From assembly GCA_937937585.1 (NCBI GenBank), contig CALDCB010000005.1:24204-88203 (forward strand): a stretch of 64,000 nucleotides of DNA, read 5' to 3'. Positions 51,101-59,376 of this stretch are shown piece by piece. Both the position numbers and the translations under genes were made by a program. Numbering within the stretch: position 1 is the stretch's first letter; each line of letters starts with the position of its first letter. The notes under the pieces are model-generated. The model was not told the DNA's origin and ran no database searches. It saw only the letters and a program-made list of their open reading frames with translations. The DNA comes from an uncultured Coriobacteriaceae bacterium (GTDB lineage Bacteria > Actinomycetota > Coriobacteriia > Coriobacteriales > Eggerthellaceae).

Positions 51101-51637
51101 GCGGGCTTGACCAAGTACTCGATCGGCGACTTGGCCGACCGTGACCGCGACATCAAAAGCGCCACGTTCGTGGGCATGATCTCGGGCGTCGTCACCAAGC
51201 CCACCAAGCGCGGCACGCGCATGGCCACGTTCACGCTTGAGGACACGACGGGCTCGGTGGAGTGCATCACCTTCAAATACGACGACTTCAGCGAGTGCAT
51301 CGCCGAGGACGAAGTGGTCAAGGTGAAGGGCAAGTTCGAACACGGCGAGCGCGGCAACCAGATCATCGCGTACGAAATCGAGCGCGTTGAGCTAACCGAA
51401 GAGGACGCACGCCCGTCGAACCTTGAGCTCCGCGTGCCTGCATGCGAGTTCAGCCAGACGCGCATTCAGCAACTGAACCGCATCCTTCAATCGTATCCCG
51501 GGCGCGATTGCGTGGTTCTGTTCGTGCAGCAAAGCGACGGACGCAAGTTCCGCGCCGAGCTGCCCGTGAGCGTCGACTCGCGCAATTCCATCATGCGCTC
51601 CGAGATTCAAGACCTGTTCGGGCATCCGGTGTGGTAG
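48128..51637 (+). CDS. dnaE: DNA polymerase III subunit alpha
   Basis: Replicative C-family polymerase, 1169 residues. N-terminal PHP domain (FVHLHNHTEYSLLDGM, AITDHGVMSG) with intact metal ligands, palm with catalytic aspartates in PDIDVDFDDQHR, FNKSHSAAYALL, tandem HhH, and an OB fold near the C-terminus (FVGMISGVVTKPTKRGTRMA). ATG 48128 with AAGGCGGA. The preceding 150 bp hold its promoter, but no convincing -35/-10 pair is seen. Its stop is 2 bp before truA. Confidence 0.97.
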   Translation: MAFVHLHNHTEYSLLDGMTHVKDMVKRAAELGMPAVAITDHGVMSGVPELCEACEQVEKETGKHVKPIYGCEVYFTTDDELRRDGKPKLYHLLLLAKTNEGYHNLLKLVSESHVDNFYYKPRTTYAMLQKYGKGIIGSSACIAGIIPKYLDNRDFDGAVEWARKLAACFDDGDFYIELQNQNIMTDGGLTQTQLNHELNRVAQTIGAKTIATNDFHYLVREDAQAHDVLLCIGTGSKVNEEKRMRFPNDEFYMKTEDEMREAFRDFPEACDNTVELAEKCNVELERDEILPRFPLPEGYTEEMLFREECEKGLEHRYGPDWRNVTIADNTGKEKSVKEQYEYEANIIVQQGFPAYFLIVQEYIRWAREHGIGVGPGRGSAAGSLCTYAMGITDLDPIKNGLMFERFLNPERVEMPDIDVDFDDQHRQDVIEHIREFYGEDHVAGVITFGKLQAKNAIRDAARVLDYPYGVGDRICKMVGDELGITIDKALSGNADLKKAYDTEEDVKRVIDAALGIEGHLRGEGVHACATIICRDPMSDHVAMKRDTKGGGIITQYDGHYTPTLGLLKMDFLGLRTLGVLSRACLNIEETTGAHIVPEEIPIEDDRAFALMRGELRNRGQVMNMDGLFQVEGGLYVSLFAQIPPQRFSDVVASIALNRPGPLESGMVEDYVKVVQGKTPVHYYDERLRPVLEETYGTMVYQEQIMQVSMVMSGFSAGKADKLRKAMGKKKLDIMRLLQDDWNNGAVENGYSLEIAKEIWNDAEKFAKYAFNKSHSAAYALLVMRTAYLKAHYPAEYMSAVLSSYMGATDKLVRYIASCTKSGIKVLPPDVNSSKAEFTPINGDIRFGLVGVRGVGQAVADAIIAEREANGPYTSLHDFVNRLDAKCYNRKTLEALIKGGAFDSTGYTRKQLMYFVDETPLLEGAAKRQRDRDKGQVSMFDMFADDDDSGFEEEVPAPDGVEWPKRQLLAFEKEIMKIYVSDHPLRPYEGFIAGLTKYSIGDLADRDRDIKSATFVGMISGVVTKPTKRGTRMATFTLEDTTGSVECITFKYDDFSECIAEDEVVKVKGKFEHGERGNQIIAYEIERVELTEEDARPSNLELRVPACEFSQTRIQQLNRILQSYPGRDCVVLFVQQSDGRKFRAELPVSVDSRNSIMRSEIQDLFGHPVW

Positions 51638-51639
51638 TC

Positions 51640-52542
51640 ATGAACACGAAAGACAACACGATCGGCGTCGCCGCGCAGGGGAGCACCCCTGCCGTGGGCG
51701 ATGTCCATGGAATAGCGCCCATGGCAGGTGATGAGCTTCGCACCCTGTCCCTTACAGTGGGATATCGCGGCGCGTCGTTTTCGGGATACGCCAAGCAGCC
51801 AGGGCAGCTTACCGTTCAGGGCGAGCTTGAACACGCCCTTGAGTTGGTGTTCCGTCAGCCGATCGAAACCACGTGCGCCGGTCGCACCGATGCCGGTGTT
51901 CATGCGCGAGGCCAGGTGGTCAGTTTCGCCGTTCCCGCGTCCGATCTTGAAGCTCGCGAGCTTCGGCGCGTGCGCCGTTCGCTGAACGCGCTCACGCACG
52001 ATGACGTGGTGGTGTACGACGTTCAGGAACGATCGCAGGGCTTCTCCGCGCGTTTCGATGCCGTTTCCCGTGAGTACCGTTACTTCATCGCGCAGGGCGA
52101 CATGCCGCCGGTGTTCTCGCGCGATTTCGCCTGGTACGTTCCCGGCGAGCTTGACGTGGATGCCATGAACGAGGCGGCGCAGCACCTTATCGGCGAGCAT
52201 GATTTCAAAAGCTTCTGCAAGGCCGTTTCGGCCGAGGGGAAGCCGACGCATCGTTTCGTCAGCGAGATCTCGTTTTCAACCGACCGCGCATTCGGCGAAG
52301 ATCTGCTGGTCATGTGCATTATCGGCAATGCCTTCCTGCATTCGATGGTTCGCTCGATCATGGGGTCGCTGGTCATGGTCGGCCGCGGGCAGCGTGATGC
52401 GATGTGGATCTCTTCGGTGCTTGCAGCCTGCGACAGGCGTGCGGCGGGGGAGTGCGCGCCGGCATGCGGCTTGGTGTTCTGGGACGTCGACTACGACGGC
52501 GAAAGGCTTTGGACCGGGAGCAACGATGAATCGCAGCGATAG
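51640..52542 (+). CDS. truA: tRNA pseudouridine(38-40) synthase
   Basis: 300 residues. Catalytic Asp in CAGRTDAGVHARGQVVSF; YRYFIAQGD and FLHSMVRSIMGSL are TruA motifs. The usual TruA start corresponds to about residue 32 (LRTLSLTVGYRGASFSGY), so the N-terminus is 25-30 residues longer; an ATG at 51721 is an alternative start. The ATG at 51640 is 2 bp after dnaE. Confidence 0.92.
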   Translation: MNTKDNTIGVAAQGSTPAVGDVHGIAPMAGDELRTLSLTVGYRGASFSGYAKQPGQLTVQGELEHALELVFRQPIETTCAGRTDAGVHARGQVVSFAVPASDLEARELRRVRRSLNALTHDDVVVYDVQERSQGFSARFDAVSREYRYFIAQGDMPPVFSRDFAWYVPGELDVDAMNEAAQHLIGEHDFKSFCKAVSAEGKPTHRFVSEISFSTDRAFGEDLLVMCIIGNAFLHSMVRSIMGSLVMVGRGQRDAMWISSVLAACDRRAAGECAPACGLVFWDVDYDGERLWTGSNDESQR

Positions 52543-52765
52543 GTATCGCGAGCGCCGTTGCCAGATATCTGCAGAAAGCGCTCGGCTGCGCGGCGAGATC
52601 GGCTATTCCGATCCGTTGCTGCAAGACAAAGAAGCATGCGACGATCGGCTTCAGCGTGCAACGGCGACGTTTTGCTTGCTCCATGAAAGCGAAGACGCGC
52701 GTTTCTGCTTGTTCGAAACCGAAGACGCCCATCTTAATGCTGTGAATGCTGCGCATTTGGCTTAG
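52526..52765 (+). CDS. Small hypothetical protein overlapping truA
   Basis: 79 residues starting at an ATG inside the truA end (17-bp overlap), with GGGAG five bases upstream. Composition is charged (MNRSDRYRERRCQISAESAR) with several Cys and an alternating acidic C-terminus. No family recognised. The overlap and ribosome site favour translation; no homology evidence is available. Confidence 0.5.
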   Translation: MNRSDRYRERRCQISAESARLRGEIGYSDPLLQDKEACDDRLQRATATFCLLHESEDARFCLFETEDAHLNAVNAAHLA

Positions 52766-52866
52766 AGGGGCGCCGCCACGACGTGTCGTGGGATATCATT
52801 TTCAGAATCCGATCAATTATTCGACGTAATCGAAGAATCGAACCAAATCGTTCCAAGGAGAAGCGC

Positions 52867-54831
52867 ATGTGCGGCATCTGCGGATTCACTCAGGCAACTG
52901 AACAGGACATGCCCACGCTGAAGGCCATGTGCGACATCATCGCGCACCGCGGCCCCGACGGCGAAGGCCAGTACATCGACGATGGCATCGCATTAGGTCA
53001 CCGCCGTCTGTCCCTTATCGACCTTGAAGGCGGAAGCCAGCCGATGGTTCGCTCCACCGGCCAGCATGACGCTCAGATCACGTCCCCGTCGCGCGATGCT
53101 CAGGGCAACCCCTGCGGCTCGCCTGCCGAGATGGATGCGAAGGGCGACTTCGTTATCGTCTTCAACGGCGAGATTTACAACTACCGCGACCTTCGCGCTC
53201 AGCTCGAGGCTGAAGGCTGGACATTCAAGAAGAACTCCGACACTGAGGTTCTGCTTGTCGCGTACCTTGCATGGGGCGAGGACATGCTTGACAAGTTGCG
53301 CGGCATGTTCGCGTTCGCCATTTGGGATCGTGCCAAGCGCGAGCTGTTCTGCGCGCGCGACTTCTTCGGTATCAAGCCGTTCTACTACACGCAGATCGGC
53401 GGTCAGTTCATCTTCGCTTCCGAGATCAAGAGCATCCTCGAGCATCCCGCGTACCATCGCGAGCTGAACAGGGAGGCGCTTGCTCAGTACCTGTGCTTCC
53501 AGTTCTCGGCGCTTGAGGAAACGTTCTTCAAGGGCATCTTCAAGTTGCAGCAGGGCTTCTGCATGCGCGTCCACGCTGACGGCAGCATCGAGAAGCGCCG
53601 CTACTGGCAGCCCATCTATCACTTCAACGAGGAGCGCACCGAGAACGAGACCGCCGATGCCATCGACGCCGCCATGCGCGACTCGGTTCGCTATCACAAC
53701 GTGGCCGACGTCGAGGTTGGTAGTTTCCTGTCCAGTGGCATCGACTCCAGCTACATGGCTGCTTGCCTTGCCCGCGAGAATCCCGACATCCACACGTTCA
53801 CGGTTGGTTTCTCGCTGTACGAAGGCGAGCGCGATGAGATCTCGTGGGCGCGCGAACTTGCCGATCAGCTGGGCATTCAGAATGATTACAAGCATATTCA
53901 GGAAGACGAGTACTGGGAGAGCCTGAAGCGCGTCCAGTGGCATATGGACGAGCCCTCCGCCGACCCCAGCGCCGTTTCGTTGTACTTCGTCGATCAGATC
54001 GCCGCGAAGAAGGTCAAGGCCGTTCTTTCCGGTGAAGGCGCCGACGAATTTTTCGGCGGCTATAAGATCTACCAGACGTCGTTTGCCAATGCAAAGCTCG
54101 GTTGGGCACCGAAGGGCCTGTTGAAAGGCGCATCGAAAGTTGCCCGCAAACTGGGCGTGCGCGGCGCCAACTACCTGGAGCGTGCAAGCCAGCGCGTCGA
54201 GGACTGGTACTACACCAATGCCAATGGCGTGGCGTTCTCGCCGGCTGAGCGCGACCGCATCATGCGCGATGTTCCCCAGAACACGCCCACGCCGCAGGAG
54301 TTGTGCGCGCCGGTGTACGCCGAAGTCGCCGACCTGGACGAAACCACGCGCATGCAGTACGTCGACCTGTGGTTCTGGCTGGTGGGCGACATCCTGCTGA
54401 AAACCGACAAGATGTCGATGGCTCATTCGCTGGAAAGCCGCGTGCCGTTCTTGGATAAGAAGGTGTTCGAGCTTTCGGCCACCATCCCAACGTCGCAGAA
54501 AGTCAGCGAAGAGCAAACCAAGCTGACGCTTCGTCAAGCTTCCGAGCGCGCCATCCCGCGTGATTGGGCGCAGAAGGAGAAGCTGGGCTTCCCGACCCCG
54601 GTTGTGGCATGGCTTCGCGAGGACAAGTACTACACGCAGGTCAAGCGTGCCTTCACCAGCACCGAGGCAATGGAATTCTTCGACGTGAAAGAGCTGCTTG
54701 CGCTTCTTGACCAGCACAAATCGGGCGCGAAGGACAACAGTCGCAAGATCTGGATCATCTACATGTTCCTGATGTGGTACCGCATTTACTTCATCGACTG
54801 CGAGGTTCCCCAGAAACCCGTCGCCCGTTAA
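52867..54831 (+). CDS. asnB: Asparagine synthase (glutamine-hydrolysing)
   Basis: 654 residues. N-terminal class II glutaminase with nucleophile Cys2 (MCGICGFTQ), HRRLSLIDLEGG and VFNGEIYNYRDLR; the synthetase domain has the PP-loop-like FLSSGIDSSYMAACL and VLSGEGADEFFGGY. An unusual stretch of about 25 residues (TGQHDAQITSPSRDAQGNPC and following) interrupts the glutaminase domain between PMVRS and the DFVIVFNG strand. The ATG at 52867 is fixed by the need for N-terminal Cys and by AAGGAGAA upstream; the frame extends 28 codons further. Confidence 0.95.
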   Translation: MCGICGFTQATEQDMPTLKAMCDIIAHRGPDGEGQYIDDGIALGHRRLSLIDLEGGSQPMVRSTGQHDAQITSPSRDAQGNPCGSPAEMDAKGDFVIVFNGEIYNYRDLRAQLEAEGWTFKKNSDTEVLLVAYLAWGEDMLDKLRGMFAFAIWDRAKRELFCARDFFGIKPFYYTQIGGQFIFASEIKSILEHPAYHRELNREALAQYLCFQFSALEETFFKGIFKLQQGFCMRVHADGSIEKRRYWQPIYHFNEERTENETADAIDAAMRDSVRYHNVADVEVGSFLSSGIDSSYMAACLARENPDIHTFTVGFSLYEGERDEISWARELADQLGIQNDYKHIQEDEYWESLKRVQWHMDEPSADPSAVSLYFVDQIAAKKVKAVLSGEGADEFFGGYKIYQTSFANAKLGWAPKGLLKGASKVARKLGVRGANYLERASQRVEDWYYTNANGVAFSPAERDRIMRDVPQNTPTPQELCAPVYAEVADLDETTRMQYVDLWFWLVGDILLKTDKMSMAHSLESRVPFLDKKVFELSATIPTSQKVSEEQTKLTLRQASERAIPRDWAQKEKLGFPTPVVAWLREDKYYTQVKRAFTSTEAMEFFDVKELLALLDQHKSGAKDNSRKIWIIYMFLMWYRIYFIDCEVPQKPVAR

Positions 54832-54919
54832 CCAGTGCGCTTGCGTGTCATGTCCCACCTGCGTGAAGTGGTAGGATAGGGCGCGACTGAATTCTAGTGA
54901 AACAACGAAGAGGAGCATC

Positions 54920-55984
<1,065 letters not shown>

Positions 55985-56003
55985 ATTCCCAGGTCAGAGG
56001 CCT

Positions 56004-56041
56004 AAAAGGGGTTCCGTTCTGCAAACGAGGCCCCTTTTTTT
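56004..56041 (+). terminator. Rho-independent terminator after ychF
   Basis: AAAAGGGG (56004-56011) pairs with CCCCTTTT (56031-56038), followed by more Ts. Confidence 0.8.
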
Positions 56042-56104
56042 CGGTCGGCGAGGCGCCGAGCCGGTCTAAGGATGAAACCATAACTGCTTCACAGTTCCTG
56101 CACA

Positions 56105-57187
56105 TTAACGCGCCCCATCTCCGCTTCCGAAAACCTGCCCGTCGAGCTTTGCCGCAGCGCTCCTGCGCGTCTCGTAGAGCAAATGCCCGTAGACGTCGGC
56201 CGTCGTGCGCACCGAGGCGTGGCCTAGCATGTCGCGGACGTAGGTCAACGGCTCGCCCTGCGCTATGAGCAGCGAAGCGTAGGTGTGCCTGAGGTCGTGG
56301 AACCTTATGTGCGGCAAATCCAGCGCGTCGAGCGTTTTATAGAGCGCATGCTCTCTCACCGTGCTCATGTTGAGTATCCCCCCGTAAATGTTGGGGAACA
56401 CGAGCGACTCCCTGCTTTGTGGCCGCAACGGAGACGCGAGCCATGCCCTCAACATCTCCTCGAGGTGCGCGGGCATGTCCACGTCGCGGACGGAGTTCTC
56501 GGTTTTAACCGTCGTGATCTTTCCCTGAAAGACGTTTCTACGCACGTGCACGACGTGGTTGGCGAAGTCGATGTCCTTTTCCATCAACCCCGATATCTCT
56601 CCGGCGCGAAGCCCCGTGAGGCCTGCTGTGGCGAATATCGGGGCGTAGCGCCCCTCGGCGCCCTCTATGAGCTTTCTCAGCTGTTGGGCGTCGAGCACGG
56701 CCATGGCGTTGGATCTCCTTTTCGGCTTCTCTATCCCGCGCGCGGGGTTGTCGACGGCGTAACCCCATCGAACGGCGAAGTCCATGAATGCGATGAGCGT
56801 GCCGATCTCGTTCCTCACCGTCCCGGGGGCGCTCGACCCGTTGGTTACGCGATCGAAGGCATACGCGTCGCAATCCTTGCGCGTCACCGCTCCGACCGGC
56901 TTGTCGCCGAACCATGGCACCAGGCGGAGGCGCATGATGCGCTCGACGTTCGCGTACGTGGCGGGCTTGCGTTTGATGGCGACTTGCTCACAGTATTCCT
57001 CCGCGGCCTCGGAGAAGGGAACCGCCTTATAGCCGCCGACGACGCCGCCGCGGATCTCGCCCTCGACTCGGTGCAGGAATGCCTCGGCGTCGCGTTTCAA
57101 GGGCGACACCGACTTGCACCTTCGCTTGCCCTGCGCGTCCGTCCAGAAGGCGTACCACTTCTTGCCCTTTTTGCGCACCGTGCCCAT
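56105..57187 (-). CDS. Tyrosine recombinase (integrase) of the mobile element
   Basis: 360 residues. N-terminal AP2-like arm-binding part (GKKWYAFWTDAQGKRRCKSV), SAM-like core-binding domain (about 60-160), and catalytic domain with Arg in TGLRAGEISGL, Lys/beta-hairpin region VKTENSVRDVDMP, HDLRHTYASLL, GHASVRTTADVYGH (His and nucleophile Tyr). Typical of phage and ICE integrases. Start ATG at 57187 with GAGAGGAAG; the frame is open upstream. Lies at the left end of the element next to ychF, so an attachment site should be close (about 55950-56100), but no direct repeat pair can be shown because the other end is outside the window. Confidence 0.93.
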   Translation of the reverse strand: MGTVRKKGKKWYAFWTDAQGKRRCKSVSPLKRDAEAFLHRVEGEIRGGVVGGYKAVPFSEAAEEYCEQVAIKRKPATYANVERIMRLRLVPWFGDKPVGAVTRKDCDAYAFDRVTNGSSAPGTVRNEIGTLIAFMDFAVRWGYAVDNPARGIEKPKRRSNAMAVLDAQQLRKLIEGAEGRYAPIFATAGLTGLRAGEISGLMEKDIDFANHVVHVRRNVFQGKITTVKTENSVRDVDMPAHLEEMLRAWLASPLRPQSRESLVFPNIYGGILNMSTVREHALYKTLDALDLPHIRFHDLRHTYASLLIAQGEPLTYVRDMLGHASVRTTADVYGHLLYETRRSAAAKLDGQVFGSGDGAR

Positions 57188-57210
57188 CTCGGCTTCCTCT
57201 CTTGATAGCG

Positions 57211-57246
57211 AAAAGGCACCGCGCCTCATCGGCGTCGGTGCCTTTT
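57211..57246 (-). terminator. Hairpin between the RHH gene and the integrase gene
   Basis: Perfect 11-bp stem AAAAGGCACCG/CGGTGCCTTTT with an inner CGCC/GGCG stem; works as a terminator of the upstream minus-strand gene, partly limiting integrase expression. Confidence 0.65.
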
Positions 57247-57270
57247 CTCGTTTCCTGTTGTTTCGGACGC

Positions 57271-57465
57271 TCAGTGCTTGCGCCAATCCGGGTCGGCCGA
57301 CATGGCGACCTGCTCGGCCCAGCGCGCGTTGATGGCCTGGCGCACTGCGTCAGTGATCGATTTCGCCTCGCCTTGGAAGGCCGCTATCTCAAGCGCCCTC
57401 TTCTCGGCGGGCGACACGCGCACGCACAGCGCCACGTTGCGCTTTTCGGCTGCGGTATCGGCCAT
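57271..57465 (-). CDS. Small ribbon-helix-helix-like protein
   Basis: 64 residues: EKRNVALCVRVSPAEKRALE, then ITDAVRQAINARW, an RHH/CopG-like or DUF1778-like strand-helix-helix pattern. Start ATG 57465 with GGGAGGTG. Sits just before int in the same direction, where an excisionase or integrase regulator often lies; no winged-helix Xis pattern is seen, so a DNA-binding regulator is the safer reading. Confidence 0.6.
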   Translation of the reverse strand: MADTAAEKRNVALCVRVSPAEKRALEIAAFQGEAKSITDAVRQAINARWAEQVAMSADPDWRKH

Positions 57466-57564
57466 CGTTGCACCTCCCGTTCTCGCTTTCATCGTAGACG
57501 ATTATAACGGAGGGTCACCGTAACGGTACCGTTTCGGTACCTCATCAGGGGAAACAAGGCATAG

Positions 57565-57590
57565 AAAAACCCGTGGCGGTTGCCTACGGG
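57565..57590 (-). terminator. Terminator of the RelB-like gene
   Basis: On the minus strand CCCGT...ACGGG with an inner GGC/GCC pair, followed by TTTTTC. Between it and the gene is a GCATATA/TATATGC dyad (57634-57651). Confidence 0.55.
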
Positions 57591-57667
57591 CCTAGTTGCG
57601 GACGTATCGACATGTCAACATGTTTATTTATCCGCATATATACATATATGCAAGTCTACGGAAACGA

Positions 57668-57868
57668 TCAGGCCTCCGCTTGCTTTCGTTCCGGCTGAGC
57701 TGCCCGCGCCTTCGGCGCCGACACCTGGAAAGGTATCGCCCCCTCTTCCACGACGGCCAAGAGGAACAGCCCTACTGCCGTGGAGAACGACAATCCCATC
57801 GACGACAGTATGGAGTCGGCGTCACGCTTGAGGTCTTCATCCAAGTGGACCTTGTACTGCTTTTTCAT
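57668..57868 (-). CDS. RelB/DinJ-type antitoxin-like protein without adjacent toxin
   Basis: 66 residues, MKKQYKVHLDEDLKRDADSI and then LSFSTAVGLFLLAVVEEGAIP, the RHH arrangement of RelB/DinJ antitoxins, with a basic Ala-rich C-terminus. The ATG at 57868 follows GAGGGAATGCGAAG. No toxin gene overlaps it, so it may be an orphan antitoxin or an element regulator. Its upstream region is repeat block A, which is repeated at 58101-58184 without the gene. Confidence 0.6.
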   Translation of the reverse strand: MKKQYKVHLDEDLKRDADSILSSMGLSFSTAVGLFLLAVVEEGAIPFQVSAPKARAAQPERKQAEA

Positions 57869-57885
57869 CGCTTCGCATTCCCTCC

Positions 57886-58184
57886 GTCTCTTTATTGCGT
57901 TATTGCATTCTAGCATTTCAGATTGCAATAACAGTACCACGGTACCCTGAGGGCATAGTCGCACGGTACCTGGTGACTATGCAGCTACGGTACCACGGGC
58001 ATGTAACACCATGGGTGCACAGTGTTTGAGGCCCACAGGACTGTAGTACCGTAGTACTGTGCTGGAAGTTTGAGACGAGTCGAAAGGGAACGCCTCCCCG
58101 CCTCTTTATCGCGTTGTGGCACTCTGGCATTATTGATTGCACCGACAGTACCACGGTACCCTGAGGGCATAGTCGCCTGGTACC
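57886..58184. repeat. Direct repeat block A (two copies)
   Basis: Copy 1 is about 57886-57970 and copy 2 about 58101-58184. They share CTCTTTAT, the exact segment from ACAGTACCACGGTACC through the following CTGAGGGCATAGTCGC, and a GGTACC just after. Copy 1 is the promoter-proximal region of the RelB-like gene; copy 2 has no gene attached. Confidence 0.7.
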
Positions 58185-58383
58185 GTGGTACTGTGGATGA
58201 AAGATGGAATCGATAGATAAGATATCTAACAGATATCTTATCTATATCCAATGTCGCCAATCTATGTTATAGTGAAAACCATGGAAACGGTACTACGGTA
58301 CCGTGCCGCTACGGTACCGTGGGCACCTAGTACTATGAGTGCATAGTATCTAGGATGCAGGGGACTGTAGTACTGTGGTACTG
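57930..58383. repeat. Cluster of GTAC-centred palindromes (candidate centromere/operator)
   Basis: At least ten GGTACC/AGTACT cores, e.g. ACAGTACCACGGTACC (57931-57946 and 58145-58160), GTAGTACCGTAGTAC (58043-58057), TGGTACCGTGGTACTG (58179-58194), and two tandem ACGGTACCGT decamers 16 bp apart (58295-58304, 58311-58320), ending with TGTAGTACTGTGGTACTG before parA. Iterated short palindromes upstream of a ParA ATPase with a small RHH partner are the usual layout of a type Ib partition site. Confidence 0.65.
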
Positions 58384-58419
58384 GGTGAGAAGTCTGAAAC
58401 AAGTCGAAGGGGAGCAGCA
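57985..58419. repeat. Direct repeat block B (two copies), the second directly before parA
   Basis: Copy 1 about 57985-58097 and copy 2 about 58308-58419. Shared landmarks in order: CTACGGTACC, GGGCA, a TGCAnAGT segment, GGACTGTAGTAC, GTnGTACTG, AAGT-TGA-AC-AGTCGAA and GGGGA/GGGAA. Copy 2 runs into the parA ribosome site; copy 1 runs into block A copy 2. Order on the map is A1-B1-A2-B2. Confidence 0.65.
58213..58245. promoter_or_regulatory. 33-bp perfect inverted repeat, operator-like
   Basis: Arms ATAGATAAGATATCT (58213-58227) and its complement (58231-58245) around AAC. Unlike the surrounding GTAC repeats it is AT-rich; a TATAGT at 58268-58273 lies 22 bp downstream, so a repressor bound here could block a promoter reading towards parA. 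Confidence 0.65.
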
Positions 58420-58982
58420 TGACGACGAACGTGATAGTGGTCAACCAGAAAGGCGGGGTCGGGAAGACGACCTTCGCGGACGAGATAGCCTGGGGTCTCG
58501 AACGCAGGGGCGTTGAGGTCGGTTTCGGCAACCTGGATAGGCAGGGAGGCGCTTGCCACGAGGTCGGCATGGTCGAGGGTGAGGGTGCCGTGAACATCAT
58601 CGACACCCCCGGCTATCTCGGTGACGGGGTGGAGGAATGGGCGGCGAACGCCGACGTGGCCATCGTGCCCGTGCAGCCCGGCACTTTGGGTCTGAAGCCG
58701 ATGAAGAGGACCCTTCGGGTGATCATGCAGGCCAACCCCGAGTTGTCCGTGGGCGTCATCGTGAACAACTTCTCCGACAGGAGGGTCATCGACAGGCAGT
58801 TCCTCGAGCTCTTGAAAGCCGACGAGCTGCCCGTCATCGGCACGGTGCCGACCGCCACGGCGTTCGCGCAGGGGTCGGCGCTCGGGAGGAGCGTGACCGA
58901 GATAAACCCCAACGGGGCGGCGGCGAAGGCCGTCGAGGGCATCGTCGATCAGTTGATGGAGGTGATCTTCGATGGCAAGTAG
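58419..58982 (+). CDS. parA: ParA/Soj family partition ATPase
   Basis: 187 residues, a small ParA (type Ib-like). Deviant Walker A NQKGGVGKTTFADEIAWGL with the signature Lys, switch region GNLDRQGGACH, Walker B NIIDTPGYLG, and QPGTLGLKPMKR. No N-terminal HTH. GAAGGGGAG upstream. Overlaps the next gene by 11 bp. Maintains a replicating form or an excised element. Confidence 0.88.
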   Translation: MTTNVIVVNQKGGVGKTTFADEIAWGLERRGVEVGFGNLDRQGGACHEVGMVEGEGAVNIIDTPGYLGDGVEEWAANADVAIVPVQPGTLGLKPMKRTLRVIMQANPELSVGVIVNNFSDRRVIDRQFLELLKADELPVIGTVPTATAFAQGSALGRSVTEINPNGAAAKAVEGIVDQLMEVIFDGK

Positions 58983-59262
58983 CTTCTTGAAAGGCGCCGC
59001 TTTCTTCGAGCAGGCCGGCGAAGAGGAGGAGAAGCGCCAAGAGCGCATCGTCGCCAAGGCGGCTGGAAAGTCGGCGTCCGCCGATCCGGAGACCGGCGGT
59101 GCGAAACCTGGTGCCGGGCAGCAGTATGTTCAGATCTCCGTTTACGTCACCCCAGAGCAGAAATCGATTCTTAGGCGTTTTGCTTTCGAGGATGGGAGGT
59201 CGGCGTCCGAGATCGTAAGGGCGGCGATAGAGGAGGAGTTCAAGAAAGCCGGATACCGGTAA
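58972..59262 (+). CDS. Small RHH DNA-binding protein (ParG/ParB-like partner of ParA)
   Basis: 96 residues. Unstructured, charged N-terminus (residues 1-50), then a ribbon-helix-helix: YVQISVYVTPEQKSILRRFA and GRSASEIVRAAIEEEFKK. Translation is coupled to parA (11-bp overlap). In type Ib systems such as parFG the RHH protein binds the upstream repeats and its flexible N-terminus stimulates the ATPase; this layout fits. Confidence 0.75.
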   Translation: MASSFLKGAAFFEQAGEEEEKRQERIVAKAAGKSASADPETGGAKPGAGQQYVQISVYVTPEQKSILRRFAFEDGRSASEIVRAAIEEEFKKAGYR

Positions 59263-59265
59263 ATC

Positions 59266-59303
59266 GCAGTCAAGGTACTATGCAGTCATAGTACCTTGAC
59301 TGC
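59266..59303. repeat. 38-bp palindrome after the par genes
   Basis: Arms GCAGTCAAGGTACTATG (59266-59282) and its perfect complement (59287-59303), 4-bp centre, 4 bp after the RHH stop. It contains the same GTAC core as the repeats upstream of parA. Confidence 0.75.
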
Positions 59304-59320
59304 ATAGTACTCAGATTGCT

Positions 59321-59376
59321 AGGGAACCGATAAGCGGCAGCCATGCGCCTGAAACTTATCGGTTCCCTTGTGTTTT
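59321..59376 (+). terminator. Terminator of the par operon
   Basis: AGGGAACCGATAAG pairs perfectly with CTTATCGGTTCCCT (59355-59368), followed by TGTGTTTT. The stop codon of the convergent minus-strand gene lies in this stem. Confidence 0.75.

Noticed and set aside
57930..58383. CRISPR array
   Set aside because: Repeats are short palindromes with irregular spacing and in two nested direct blocks; no 24-37 bp repeats with unique spacers and no cas genes.
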